Assembly: GCA_016748015.1 (NCBI GenBank)
Contig: JAAOMT010000226.1
Coordinates: 287,250-351,249 of the forward strand
Source of the DNA: Geosiphon pyriformis
Taxonomy: Eukaryota; Glomeromycota; Glomeromycetes; Archaeosporales; Geosiphonaceae
Direction: 5' to 3'
Length of the DNA: 64,000 bases
Notes under the pieces: generated by a model
Told to the model about the DNA's origin: nothing
Seen by the model: only the letters and a program-made list of their open reading frames with translations
Database searches by the model: none
Shown here: piece by piece, positions 34,196 through 44,349 of the stretch
Numbering within the stretch: position 1 is the first letter of the stretch
Layout: the number at the start of each line of letters is the position of its first letter
Made by a program: the position numbers and the translations under genes

Positions 34196-35345
34196 ATGAT
34201 AACTATAGAGAAAAAAGTGAAGGATCAAGTTCAAATATTTGAGGCAGAAGCACAACTTTGTAAATTAGGAGAGATTGGATTAATTAATCTACACATACCA
34301 GCCAAGAATCATAGTCACATTAAAATTTTTATTTACAACAACACGGAAAACATCATGGAGATATCAGAAGAAACTACCATTGGATACTTAACCATTGAAA
34401 TTAAAGAACAACAACCAAATCTTATTCCAAACTTTTCACAATTGTGTAGATATGTGGATATTACATCACAAACAATATATGGACAAGAAAAATATTATCT
34501 GCTCCAATCAGAACAATTAGAACAAATAAACTTGGGAAACTTAGACCCACTACAACATATTCAACTTAAAATGCTACTCAACAATTTCAATAATATCTTT
34601 ACCAGTAAAAACAAATTTGTTAGAATTGACATCATCCAATATCAAATTAAGCCTGGAGATGCAATGCCAATTAAACAGTAAGCATACAGAGTACTACCAG
34701 TTAGCCATAAAATCATTCGTCAAAAAATCAATCAAATGCTTGACAATGGGCTAATTCAGCCATTAATGAGCCCATGGTCATCACCAGTGATACTAGTCCA
34801 TAAGAAAATTGGGAAAATTTGCTTTTGTGTAGATTACTGGAAACTGAATGGAGTGACCAAAGGAGATAGCTATCCAACTCCAAAGATCCAAGAATTGTTC
34901 AATGCTTTTGGAGGAAAGAAATGATTTTTGACACTAAATTTAGACAGCAGTTATTGGCAAGTAGCCATAAAACCAGAAGACAAAGAGAAAACAGCTTTTA
35001 CAACTTGGGAAAGAAACTTTGAATTTGAAGTAATACCATTTGGCTTAACGAATACTTCAGCCACTTTTTAGTGACTTATAGAAATTGTTTATACTGGGTT
35101 ACTATGAAAATCAGTAGTCATATACTTGAATAACACCAATGTGTTCTCAAAAACATTTAATAATCATCTGTATTATCTTCAACAAGTGTTTGAAAGACTA
35201 AAAAGAGCCAAATTAAAGCTAAATGCAATTAAATATTTCTTTGAAAAGACTAAACTCAAGTTTTTGGGACATGTAATGAGCAAAAATGGAATCAAAACAG
35301 ATCCAGACAAGATTGAGATTGTTAAAAACTTTCTAATACCAAATA
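34196..35345 (+). pseudogene. B1 linker and reverse transcriptase
   Basis: The linker, open at 34196-34681, has the block EQINLGNLDPLQHIQLKMLL before RT. RT: LDNGLIQPLMSPWSSPVILV, FCVDYWKLN (34736-34924), then LTLNLDSSYWQVAI (first catalytic Asp now Asn, about 34928), FGLTNTSATF, and VVIYLNNTNVFSKTF at about 35114, where YLDD has become YLNN. The thumb and connection are open at 35126-35473 (KFLGHVMSKNGIKTDPDKIE, LRTFLGFARYYCHFIKNFSK). The Asp to Asn losses are G-to-A changes; polymerase activity is lost. Confidence 0.85.
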
Positions 35346-35935
35346 ATCTCACAGAACTAAGAACATTCTTGGGATTTGCTAGATACTACTGCCACTTTAT
35401 CAAGAATTTTTCTAAAATAGCTCAACCACTACACCAACTCCAAACAAAAAACACCAAATATGAATGGACATAAATTCAGCAAGAAGCTTTTGATACATTA
35501 AGAAGAAAGCTTATTTAAGCTTCAGTACTAATTTATTCAGATCATAGCAAGCCATTCATAATCATAACTGATACATCTGGCCAAGCATTGGGAGCAGTAT
35601 TATCTCAGAAATGACCAGACAGACAAGAACATCCAGTAACATATGCCAGTAGAAGCTTAAGTCCAACTGAAAAAAACTATGAAACTCCAGCACTGAAACA
35701 CTTAGCTATCTATTGGGCTGTCACCAAATAGAAAAAATACTTGAGTCAAAAGTTTGATGTATACACCAATCACAAAGAATTGACTTCAATCCAGAAACAA
35801 GAGTTTGCAGATGATTGCCATGCCAAATAGAAAATAGAACTTTCATTATTTAATTATATAGTACATTATAAAAAGGGAAAAGAAAACAGAAATGCTGACA
35901 GATTGTCACGAATGAGACAAATCTAAAAACATTTC
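35346..35935 (+). pseudogene. B1 RNase H
   Basis: IITDTSGQALGAVLSQK (about 35563, first Asp), EHPVTYASRSLSPTEKNYET (about 35629), LKHLAIYWAVTK (about 35694) and FDVYTNHKELTSIQKQ (about 35754, Asp now Asn). The junction to integrase is NRNADRLSRMRQI at about 35888. Stops occur at Trp codons (QK*PDRQ, VTK*KKYL). Confidence 0.82.
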
Positions 35936-35956
35936 AACCCAAAAATATAACAAAAG

Positions 35957-36452
35957 ATGAATATACAAAAATACCAACAACTTCAACATTATATAAATAT
36001 TCAATTGTTTAAAGAGAAATTATCTCAAAAGGAACAATACAACATAAAACAACAATCAAAATATTTTATCAACCACCAAAATATACTTTACCAAAAAAAT
36101 AGAAAGAATTCAGATCAACCAATTAGAGTAATCACAAAACTAGAGAAAAAAACAATATTATTCAACATGCACTCAGATTCAACAACAAGACATTTTCATA
36201 AAAAAGTAATCATAGAAAGAACTAGGAAAAGATACTATTGGCCATCAATATATCCAGACATCATCCAATATGTGCAAAATTGTGATGCTTGTCAGAGAAA
36301 AGAAGGAACAAGATCCAATGAACTATTAAGACCAATTAAAGTGGAATAACCATTTAATCATATTGGAATTGACTTAGTTGGACCATTATCAATTACCAGT
36401 AGAGGCAACAGATATATTGCAGTAGCCATAGACTATTTCACTAAATGGCCAG
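35957..36452 (+). pseudogene. B1 integrase, N-terminal part
   Basis: The zinc domain is open at 35957-36349: HSDSTTRHFHKKVIIERTRK and NCDACQRKEGTRSNELLRPI hold the HHCC residues. The catalytic core starts IGIDLVGPLSITSRGNRYIA at about 36361 with the first Asp intact, unlike in A1 and A2. It is cut within DYFTKWPE by A2 (target duplication CCAG). Joining 36452 to 46024 restores the frame. Confidence 0.85.
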
Positions 36453-37164
36453 TGTTACCAGATAAAATTAGAGATATTATTTAGCATAAAATTATCTTTA
36501 TAATCTCTATTATTAATTAGCATATATTATTATTTCAAATTATCACTTATTACATTAGCAAAATGTCCAAAATTATCATTTAATTAATAATTCAATTTGC
36601 ACATAACATAAATGTAACCTAATTGTAATGATCAATCATGCAATACCCCGAACTATATAACATTCAAAAAACCAAATTCTTTAAATTATTGCACTTAGAA
36701 AATTTTCAAAACTCAACTAATGTTTTGAAATTAATTAGCTACCAATTTCAATAAACTGTTAGTGACTCCAGACCTGGATCAAAAACAATTTCCTTGACAG
36801 AATTCAATTTTTTTTTACATTTCTTTTATTTTTCTTTTATTTTCTTATCATAATTATTAAAGTAACCTACAGACAAGATTCCTGTAAAAGAGTTGACTTT
36901 CACAGCAAAGTAACTATATATTTTTAGTGAGCTTCCAGACAAGCAATTCCTGAGAAAGAGTTAACATTTACTACAATGTAACTACACAAAACAACTGGCA
37001 TGGAAATGGCCATTCCACTTATAAGCCCAGCAGTTCAAATTATAGAAGATAATTTGAAGATAAAATTCAGTTATCGGAGGTTCAAACACTTCCCATAATC
37101 ATGAATTAACAGCATTACAACAAACATACAAGAGCTAAGAAGAGACCAAAAACCTCTGGTAACA
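36453..37164 (+). repeat. A2 5' LTR with internal deletion
   Basis: It matches the 3' LTR except for 271 bp missing at 36661-36670. The junction is a single ATTCAAAAA, which occurs twice in the intact LTR (45247 and 45518). The missing part holds the repeated TTGCCGAAAT boxes and the TATAAAAG box, so this LTR probably cannot start transcription. Confidence 0.9.
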
Positions 37165-37184
37165 TTTAGTACTCTCCCACAGAA
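37165..37184 (+). promoter_or_regulatory. A2 primer binding site (mutated)
   Basis: TTTAGTACTCTCCCACAG aligns with TTTGGTGCTCTCTCACAA of A1. G-to-A changes at two places would weaken tRNA pairing. Confidence 0.55.
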
Positions 37185-37209
37185 ACAACACAGCAAAAAC
37201 AACTTCAAA

Positions 37210-38760
37210 GTGGTGACCACACCAGACACAACAACTCTAGAGTATTACCAGTCAATTTACACCCACTGTAAGCAAAGATTCAACATTCCAGACGGAATTG
37301 AAGTTGTCAAGGAATCAGTATACCAATACATTGAAAACCACATCAACAATTATCTTTTTGGAAATTACAATATCTCAGAAGTTAGAAGCAATCTTTACAA
37401 TAATTTAGTACACTATTCACAGTTGGAAACTGAAGACCTTAACAGTAAAACACTTGCCACTTACTTTCAAGAACTTAATTTTAACATTATCAAGTACTGT
37501 GAAGAAACATATCCAGTGCAGTCTCAATACTCTATTGATTTTGAATCAGAGACAAAAACAAGCAACAAAGACAAACAAAAATTGAAGCAATACTCAAAAA
37601 CCACCCCAAATACTTCAATACTACCAAAAACAACTGCCAAACACTTACAAACATCTGAACAAAGAACCAGTTCAAAACTTCCACTTACTATCACACCTTT
37701 TCCAGCTTTACTTGTACAAGCACAAACACTTAATTCACCCTTAAATCAATTTGCAAGACTAGAAGATTTTACATCATCCAGAAGTCCCACCAGACAACAA
37801 AAACCCCTTCAAACTAGTTCCAATCTCCTTAACTTTCTAGCTAAAAATCGAAGTGAACACTCTGAAACAGCAGTGAACAAAGAAAATGACTCTAAAATAT
37901 TTAAAGAAGAATCAATAGACAGTGAAAATGAAGAAGACGAAATAACAGCATACATCGCAAAAATCTCTGAATTTAATGGAGAAGACATTGAGACCAGTCT
38001 CCAAAAATAGCTTGACCAAGTTACTAAAGCTGGAGATGCAAATTGATGAAATGCTGCTAGAATGTTAAGAACAATTCCCTACTTTCTCAAAAGAACAGCA
38101 GATGAATGGTTTGAAAACTTGACCACCCCTTTTAATGACTGGACAGCTTTTAAAACTGCCTTCTTAGAACAATTCACCAATAACAACACCTCAATCACAC
38201 TTCGAAATTGTTTTCACAATATTAAACAAAAACCCTCAGAAACTGTCATAACTTATATTGAGAAATTCAACAAACTTCTCAAACAAATTTGCCAACTTGA
38301 AACTAATGATTATTATTCTGATGCTTAAATCTTGGATCAATTTATCACTGGTTTAAAGGATAAACTGATTAAAAAAGTTTGTCCACATGCTCCAGAAGAT
38401 TTAAACTCTGCCATTCAGCATGCAAAGAGATATGAAATGGCCATGGAAGAAGCCAATCATACAAAACTCATGAACTTAGCCATTGGAGAGACCAGCTCAG
38501 CAGCTGAAGAGAAAATTGACCAGCTCACAAAGAAAGTCAAAAACTATTTCACCAACCAACAACAACAGCAACCCCAAAGATATCAACCACCCCAAAGATA
38601 AAATCAAAACAACTTTGTATCATCCTCTAATAACCAGTCTCAGAATTGCTATGACTGTAGAATCTTTGGCCACTGGAAAAGAGATTGCAAAAAGCTACAA
38701 CAAGACCAACAAAACAGGAGTAATCAACGTTACTCTTCGCCACAACAATCTTATTACCAA
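37210..38760 (+). pseudogene. A2 gag
   Basis: It is open at 37210-38010 (DTTTLEYYQSIYTHCKQRFN onward), then 38062-38328 (the capsid-like core with TIPYFLKRTADEWFENL and FLEQFTNNNTSI) and 38332-38601, all in one frame. The three stops between them replace Trp (TAG 38008-38010, TGA about 38044) and Gln (TAA 38326-38328). A CCHC knuckle, CYDCRIFGHWKRDC, at 38647-38688 is intact in its metal ligands. The first codon is GTG; the frame stays open upstream through the primer site to 37105 inside the LTR with no ATG. An ATG lost by G-to-A is one explanation. Confidence 0.85.
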
Positions 38761-38879
38761 TTACCACTATCACCAGCTTACTATTTACCAAGACTGCAAT
38801 ATTAAACTGACTACTATCAACCTGCTCCACAGCCAATGCAACAACAGTATCGACAACCCATTCAACATTACCAAGTATC

Positions 38880-39770
38880 TGCTTGAAAATTGGTTCAACA
38901 AAACCAATTTGCACCACAAAACTGATTTGTAACAAACAACAACAGAATCAACCCAAATAACCAATTAGTTCCCTGAAATCCAGCTCAGCCAAGACCCACC
39001 TATTATCATACTCAACCTAGCTATCTTACAATACCTGAAAAACAGGATTTTCACTATACTGCACTCTTAAAAGGTAGAGCTACAGCATAACAACAAAACC
39101 CTTTCTATACTCCTATCACAATCCCACCAGCCAGAATTGCTGAAAATGCCAATCTTTTAGATATATTCCTTTTTGAGTTCGAAGCAAATGAGTCATCATT
39201 TCTGCTTAGCAATGCAGCCGCCAATGAACAAAAAGCAATTACTGCTATATACACTGAAACAGAAGTCGAAGAAAAGGCAATTCACTTGATCTTAGACAGT
39301 GAATCCGCTGGAAACATTATCACCTACCAGTTAATGCAACAGTTAAAGAGAAATGTTGACTGACTAGCTCAAACAGTAATTGTTACTGCCAATGGCATAA
39401 AAAAGACTCCAGTAGAAGAAATTGACAATTTTCTATTCACTCTTGATGGAATCATCATTCCAGTCAAAGTTCTTGTAATGGATGTGCCCTAGTATCAAGC
39501 CTTGGGAAATCCAAGAATTACAACTCTCCTATTAAAAACAATATGCCTAAGTACCCACTACTTGTGGTATATTCAACAAATGATCAGAAAAAGCCCCTGT
39601 CTTCGAATTTGAAGAAGAGAAAGAAAAGCCTGTAGTCAAAACATTTATGGCACTTGAATTAATATTTAACTGGGCTGAAGAAACTGAGCAAATGTATTTT
39701 ACAACAAACTCATATTCAGAGGAACCAGAAACCCCTGGATAGAACATCCCATATTTTAAACCAGAACCAA
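38880..39770 (+). pseudogene. A2 retropepsin with 44-bp deletion
   Basis: NEQKAITAIYTETEVEEKAI then HLILDSESAGNIITYQLMQQ (about 39283) hold the catalytic Asp-Ser; the Gly is Glu by one transition. KKTPVEEIDNF follows. At about 39502 the sequence jumps from the block ending YQAL to WEIQELQ; 44 bases present in A1 (VGNDWLLKANANLN) are absent, which changes the frame for everything downstream. FEEEKEKP closes the domain. Confidence 0.75.
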
Positions 39771-40420
39771 AAAAATGACATCCTTACATTCCGCTCAAAT
39801 GCAAGGACTGTCACAAAAAACTCTTCTCAATGGGAGCCTGTATTTCACCTGAAGAAGAATATGAAAATTATACTTGTTATTACTGCAAGACTTGCTACAG
39901 AGAATGATAGGGCCATCTAATAAAAAGAAGTGGAAAATAGGACAACACCCCTTGTTTGACTTGTGGAGATATGCTACCAGAAGAATGCAATTGGATTAAT
40001 GTAGCAATGAGAGGAGGAGTCTGCAATTAAATCTGCCAATATGCTTTATCAATTTCAGAAAAAGTCAAAAGAGAAACACCTTTTGATGCAGCATACAACA
40101 ATGCTCTCAACAAACTTTATCACTACCCCCATAATGCTGAGATGATTTTCGACCTAAAAATGGCATTAGTTAATGGAGCTACCAAAAAAAATGTTCGTCA
40201 AATGAAAGAAGCAGAATACATTGAATACACCATGGAATTAGCTGAATTCAATTATGAAAATGAAATAGAAGTGTATCATCAAATCACAAGTCACACCTAC
40301 CTGACTAAAGAAGCTCAAGCTCAATGGCTAGAACAAATGAACATTAAATTATGTAAGGAATGCATAATGTCTTGTAATAAACAATGGTGTTCTGAATGCT
40401 ATGCTCTTAGCATTCTCTTG
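39771..40420 (+). pseudogene. A2 Cys-rich (multi-CxxC) module
   Basis: KCKDCHKKLFSMGACISPEE (about 39800), YTCYYCKTCYRE (about 39871), PCLTCGDMLPEECNW (about 39951), GVCN then ICQYALSI (about 40018) and KLCKECIMSCNKQWCSEC (about 40348). The last cluster is complete and aligns with B1 CDHC, CDFQYCNEC. The helical middle segment is open from 40142. The module is 200-250 residues, conserved in order between families A and B. The function is unknown; zinc binding is inferred from the CxxC pairs. Confidence 0.65.
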
Positions 40421-40954
40421 CTCAGCAAAAGTAATAAATACAAAATTGAATTTGGAGAACCTGAAGCAACAGAAAAAATTGAAACAACACCCATCTATCT
40501 CATTGAAAATCAGCCTGTTTTACAACTCAAATACTTTAACAACAACGGACAAGGAATAAAACCCGAAAAAGCACATGAAATTGATGCTGGATATGATCTA
40601 AAATATCCAAACAAGGATACTCTCATTCTCAAACCCAAATCTTTCACAAAAATCAACCTCAAAATTGCTCTCGAAATCCTGCCAGGAGTAATAGTTCAAA
40701 TCGCCTCCCAGTTCTCTCTGGCAAGCAAAGAAATCAATGTCAGAGGAGGAATAATTGATGCTGGATATACTGGTGACATAACAGTAATACTCCAAAACGA
40801 AACTGACAAGCCATTTAAGATTAAACATGCCGAGAAAATTGCCCAAGCCATTTATTTATCCTTAATCAACATTTTGGGTTTACAATTAGTTAATCAAAGA
40901 GAACTATTGGGAAAAAGTAAAAGAGAAACCCAAGGTTTTGGTTCAACTGGATGA
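40421..40954 (+). pseudogene. dut-like: A2 dUTPase
   Basis: It lies in an open frame of 271 codons (40142-40954) that also covers the end of the Cys-rich module, so the two are translated as one piece here. Motif 1 HEIDAGYDLKYP (about 40575), motif 2 ASQFSLAS (about 40702; ASRSSLAS in A1), motif 3 GGIIDAGYTGDI (about 40744, intact catalytic Asp), motif 4 AEKIAQAIYLSL (about 40828), motif 5 RETQGFGSTG (about 40923). Arg to Gln and Ser to Phe in motif 2 probably impair leaving-group binding. A TGA follows at 40952-40954 where A1 has Arg. This is a clear member of the homotrimeric dUTPase family. It would act in the particle or nucleus to lower dUTP during cDNA synthesis. Confidence 0.9.
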
Positions 40955-41500
40955 TTCACAGTTCCAGTAAATATAGCCCTCAACAAACAGAAAGAATCTC
41001 ACCAGATTTTTTGACTTCCACAACCAATTACTATTTCACTCTTTGGAGAATACCCTAAAATTTACACTTGTAAAAAGCCAACAACCACACAACAAATTTT
41101 TGAGTCCAATGAACAAATCTGCTTGGAACATAATATCTTGATCTCAAACATTTATATTCTAGAAGGAACAAAGAAAATCCGAGTTACTTTTTACAATTCC
41201 AACAATTTCTTTATAGTTTTATTAAATAACTTAGAAATTGGAGTTATTCACAGTAATATCTTTCAACAAAAATTACCTCAAACAGTCCCCAATTTCTCTG
41301 AAATTATTGGACATTTACTACTAAAAATCAACCCAAACCCCAGCTCTGAAAACTACCATGTTGTTATAAAAAAACTATCTCAAATCAACATAGGACAACT
41401 TGAACCACAACAACAGAGCCAGCTCAAAGAGCTAATTGCAGAATTTGCAGATATTTTTGCTGAAAACAACAATGACTTAGGAAGAACTGATTTGGTCTAA
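40955..41500 (+). pseudogene. A2 post-dUTPase linker
   Basis: It continues the pol polyprotein between dUTPase and RT. The part open at 41123-41500 includes RVTFYNSNNFFIVLLNNLEI and QINIGQLEPQQQSQLKELIA, collinear with A1 28300-28590 and, more distantly, with B1 34196-34600. The block LxPxQxxQLKxLxxxFxxIF occurs in both families just before RT. No catalytic motif is seen; it may be a spacer or a structural part of RT. Confidence 0.6.
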
Positions 41501-42200
41501 CACCAAATCTATATAAGAGATACCAAACCAAGGCGACAGCAAGCCTACTGAGTTACTCCAGAAAGCCACCAATTTATCTGCAAAAAAGTACAACAGATGC
41601 TCAACAATGGACTTATCCAACCATTAATGAGTCTATGGGCCTCACCTATGGTCTTAATTAAAAAGAAAAATGGAAAGATACAATTTTGTGTTGATTATTG
41701 ACAACTCAACAGTGTCACTATTGAAAATGCCTATCTTTTTCTCCGAATTGATGATATGTTAGATGCCCTTGGAAAGGCCAAATACTTTTCAACACTAGAT
41801 CTAGAAAGCGGATACTGGCAAGTTGCCATGGACCTCAAAGATTGTTCTAAAACAGCCTTCACAACCCAAGGAGGAAACTACAAATTCAATGTAATGCCTT
41901 TCGAATTATGCAATGCACCAGCAACATTTCAGAGATTAATGGATATTGTGTACAAAGAACTTCTTTGAAAGTCAGTAGTCATTTATCTTGATGATACTGA
42001 TGTTTATTCTCCATCATTTGAATTACACTTAAAACACCTGCAAAAAGTTTTTCAATAATTACAAAAAGCAGAACTGAAACTCAACATCAAAAAATGCTAC
42101 TTTGAAAAAACAAGCTTGGCCTTTCTTGGTCACATCATTAGTAAAGATAGAATCAAACTGGACTCTGGAAAAATCAGTGCTGTCAAAAACTTCAAAACTC
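41501..42200 (+). pseudogene. A2 reverse transcriptase
   Basis: NNGLIQPLMSLWASPMVLIK, FCVDY (about 41689), then the part open at 41756-41968: [52 protein letters not shown] at about 41977 has an intact YxDD. The thumb and connection, FLGHIISKDRIKLDSGKISA, begin the next open stretch at 42116. Stops are few (TGA where Trp or Arg is expected). It is the best RT of the window by motif but is still interrupted. Confidence 0.88.
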
Positions 42201-42793
42201 CTCAAAACACTACAGAACTAAGAGAATTCATAGGGTTAGCCTCCTACTATCGGAAGTTTATTAAAAGATTCTCAGAAATTGCAAAATCTCTCAACCAGCT
42301 TACTACCAAAAATGTCAAATACAAATGGACTGCTGAACACCAAAACGCATTTGAAATCTTCAAAGAAAAACTAATGACAGCTCCAATTTTTGCCTACCCA
42401 GATTTCAGCAACCGATTTCGGTTAGCAACAGATGCCTCTTATACTGCCTTTGGTGTCATTCTATCACAGTTAGATGACAATGGAAATGAGCAAGTAATTG
42501 TTTATGCTAGCAGAACATTGAAACCAGCCAAAAAGAACTACCCTGCAACAGAATTAGAAACTGCAGCAGTAATCTGGGCCCTACATCACTTCAACCTTTA
42601 CCTCAGACCCAAAGAATTCGATATTATTACTGATAATATTGGACTCAAATGGCTTCAGAACAAAAACACTCAGCTAAACGCAAAATAAATCTGATGGACA
42701 GGATTTCTAGCTAACTACCAATATATTGTACACCACAAATCAGAAAAACTCTACACCAACGTTGATTGTCTCTCAAGAATGAGGCAAGATTAG
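42201..42793 (+). pseudogene. A2 RNase H
   Basis: The stretch 42116-42688 is open through RT connection and RNase H. FRLATDASYTAFGVILSQLD (first Asp), NEQVIVYASRTLKPAKKNYP, ATELETAAVIWALHHF (Glu), FDIITDNIGLKWLQNK (Asp). All catalytic acidic residues of the Ty3 RNase H that I can see are present. The end is NVDCLSRMRQD at about 42760, followed by TAG at 42792. Confidence 0.88.
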
Positions 42794-42839
42794 AATACAA
42801 AACCAACACTCATTTGAATTAACAACAAAACAACAAACA

Positions 42840-44225
42840 ATGAACCCCGAAAACTACAACAATCTTAAACAATATTTGGAGACATTAACAATCCCAACAG
42901 ATTGGTTCTCAGATAAAAAACATCAGTTACAACAACAAGCCAAACAATACTTCTTACACAACAACATGATTTATTATCAAAACTTCAGAAACCCAAACAA
43001 TCCACTCAGATTAATACAAGAACATGAAAAAGAAACTATTTTATATAACATGCACTCAAACTCTTCATTAGCACACCTAGAAAAAGACAGCACCACCCAG
43101 AGAACACTAGAATATTATTTTTGGCCTCAAATGAGAAAAGACATTCATAAATACATTAAGTCTTGTAATAGTTGTCAAAGAAAAGGAGGAACTCATCCTA
43201 CAGAACTTTTAAACCCAATCAAAGTTGGACAGCTTTTTAACCAAGTTGATATCAATTTAGTCAGACCACTTCCTATCATAAACCAAGGAAACTATTATAT
43301 TGCAGTAGCTGTAGACTATTTTACCAAATGGCCTGAAGTCCGAGCCATTCAATGAGCAGATGCGAAATCAGTAGCAAACTTCATCTACAAAGACATCATT
43401 TGTAGACATAGATGTCCAATAAAACTTTTATCTGATCAAGGAACACATTTTGTGAACAATTTAATCCAGAAAATTTGTGGATGATTTAATGTTAAGAGAC
43501 CATTATCTTTACCCTACCATTCATAAACAAATAGATTTGTAGAATGTTTTAACAAAACATTGTGTGAATCATTAGCCAAAGTCTCAACCGATTTTGAGCA
43601 AGAATGGGATCTCTTTATTCCATTAGTGTTACTAGCATATAGAACACTAAAACAAGATACCATAAAACACACACTATTTGATTTAACTTACGGAAGAACA
43701 GCAATGTTACCAATTAGTTTCACAGTGGAAACATACTCAGCACAACCAATTAATAAAAACAATTTCCAGAAAACATTTCAACAAAGAGCCTACACTCTGC
43801 TTAGCACGTTGGAAGGAAAACAACAAATAGCAGCCACTCATATTGAACACTCCTAAGCTCAACAAAAAGAATAGCATAACAACAAATTGTCTCCAATTAC
43901 TAATGAATTTAAGTTGGAAACAAAGTTCTCTTACACAGAACTAAAGCTGAAAAACAATGGAGTGGAAAATTTGAAAATAAATAGGATAGACCATTCTTTA
44001 TTCATGAAGTTCTAGGCAATGGATCATACAAGCTAAGACTTGATAACAAAATCTTAGCAAAAGTTGCACATGGAGATTGTTTGAAACACTATAATTCCAA
44101 AAACAATCCTGAACCATTAATTCCACAAATTGGTACACATTCTCCTTTAATCAATCCTGAAAATATTCTCTGAAATTTAGAACCAATAGTTGTCATTAAA
44201 CAACCTCCCAACTTGAACACTTAAC
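42840..44225 (+). pseudogene. A2 integrase
   Basis: Open at 42840-43355: the zinc domain with MHSNSSLAHLEKDS and KSCNSCQRKGGTHPTELL, then VDINLVRPLPIINQGNYYIA, where the first catalytic Asp is Asn as in A1. Second Asp: LLSDQGTHFVNN (about 43427). The Glu position, where A1 has VERFNKTL, reads FVECFNKTL at about 43536, with the Glu kept. The C-terminal part is open at 43560-43856. The tail includes LHRTKAEKQWSGKFEN and ends near 44223. Stops at shared positions with A1 (for example after IEHS) are noted separately. Confidence 0.88.
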
Positions 44226-44349
44226 TTAAATTTATTATTATAGTTATCTTCTTATAATTTAGAAACAATCTTACAAAAACAAAGCAAAAATAACATAAAA
44301 AAAACCCATACACCAAAAATAATTTTCTTTTATTTTCAAATCTTTTATA

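Noticed and set aside
38627-38935. 102-codon minus-strand frame with a hydrophobic look.
   Set aside because: It is antisense to the A2 CCHC knuckle and spacer, and the same shadow appears in A1.
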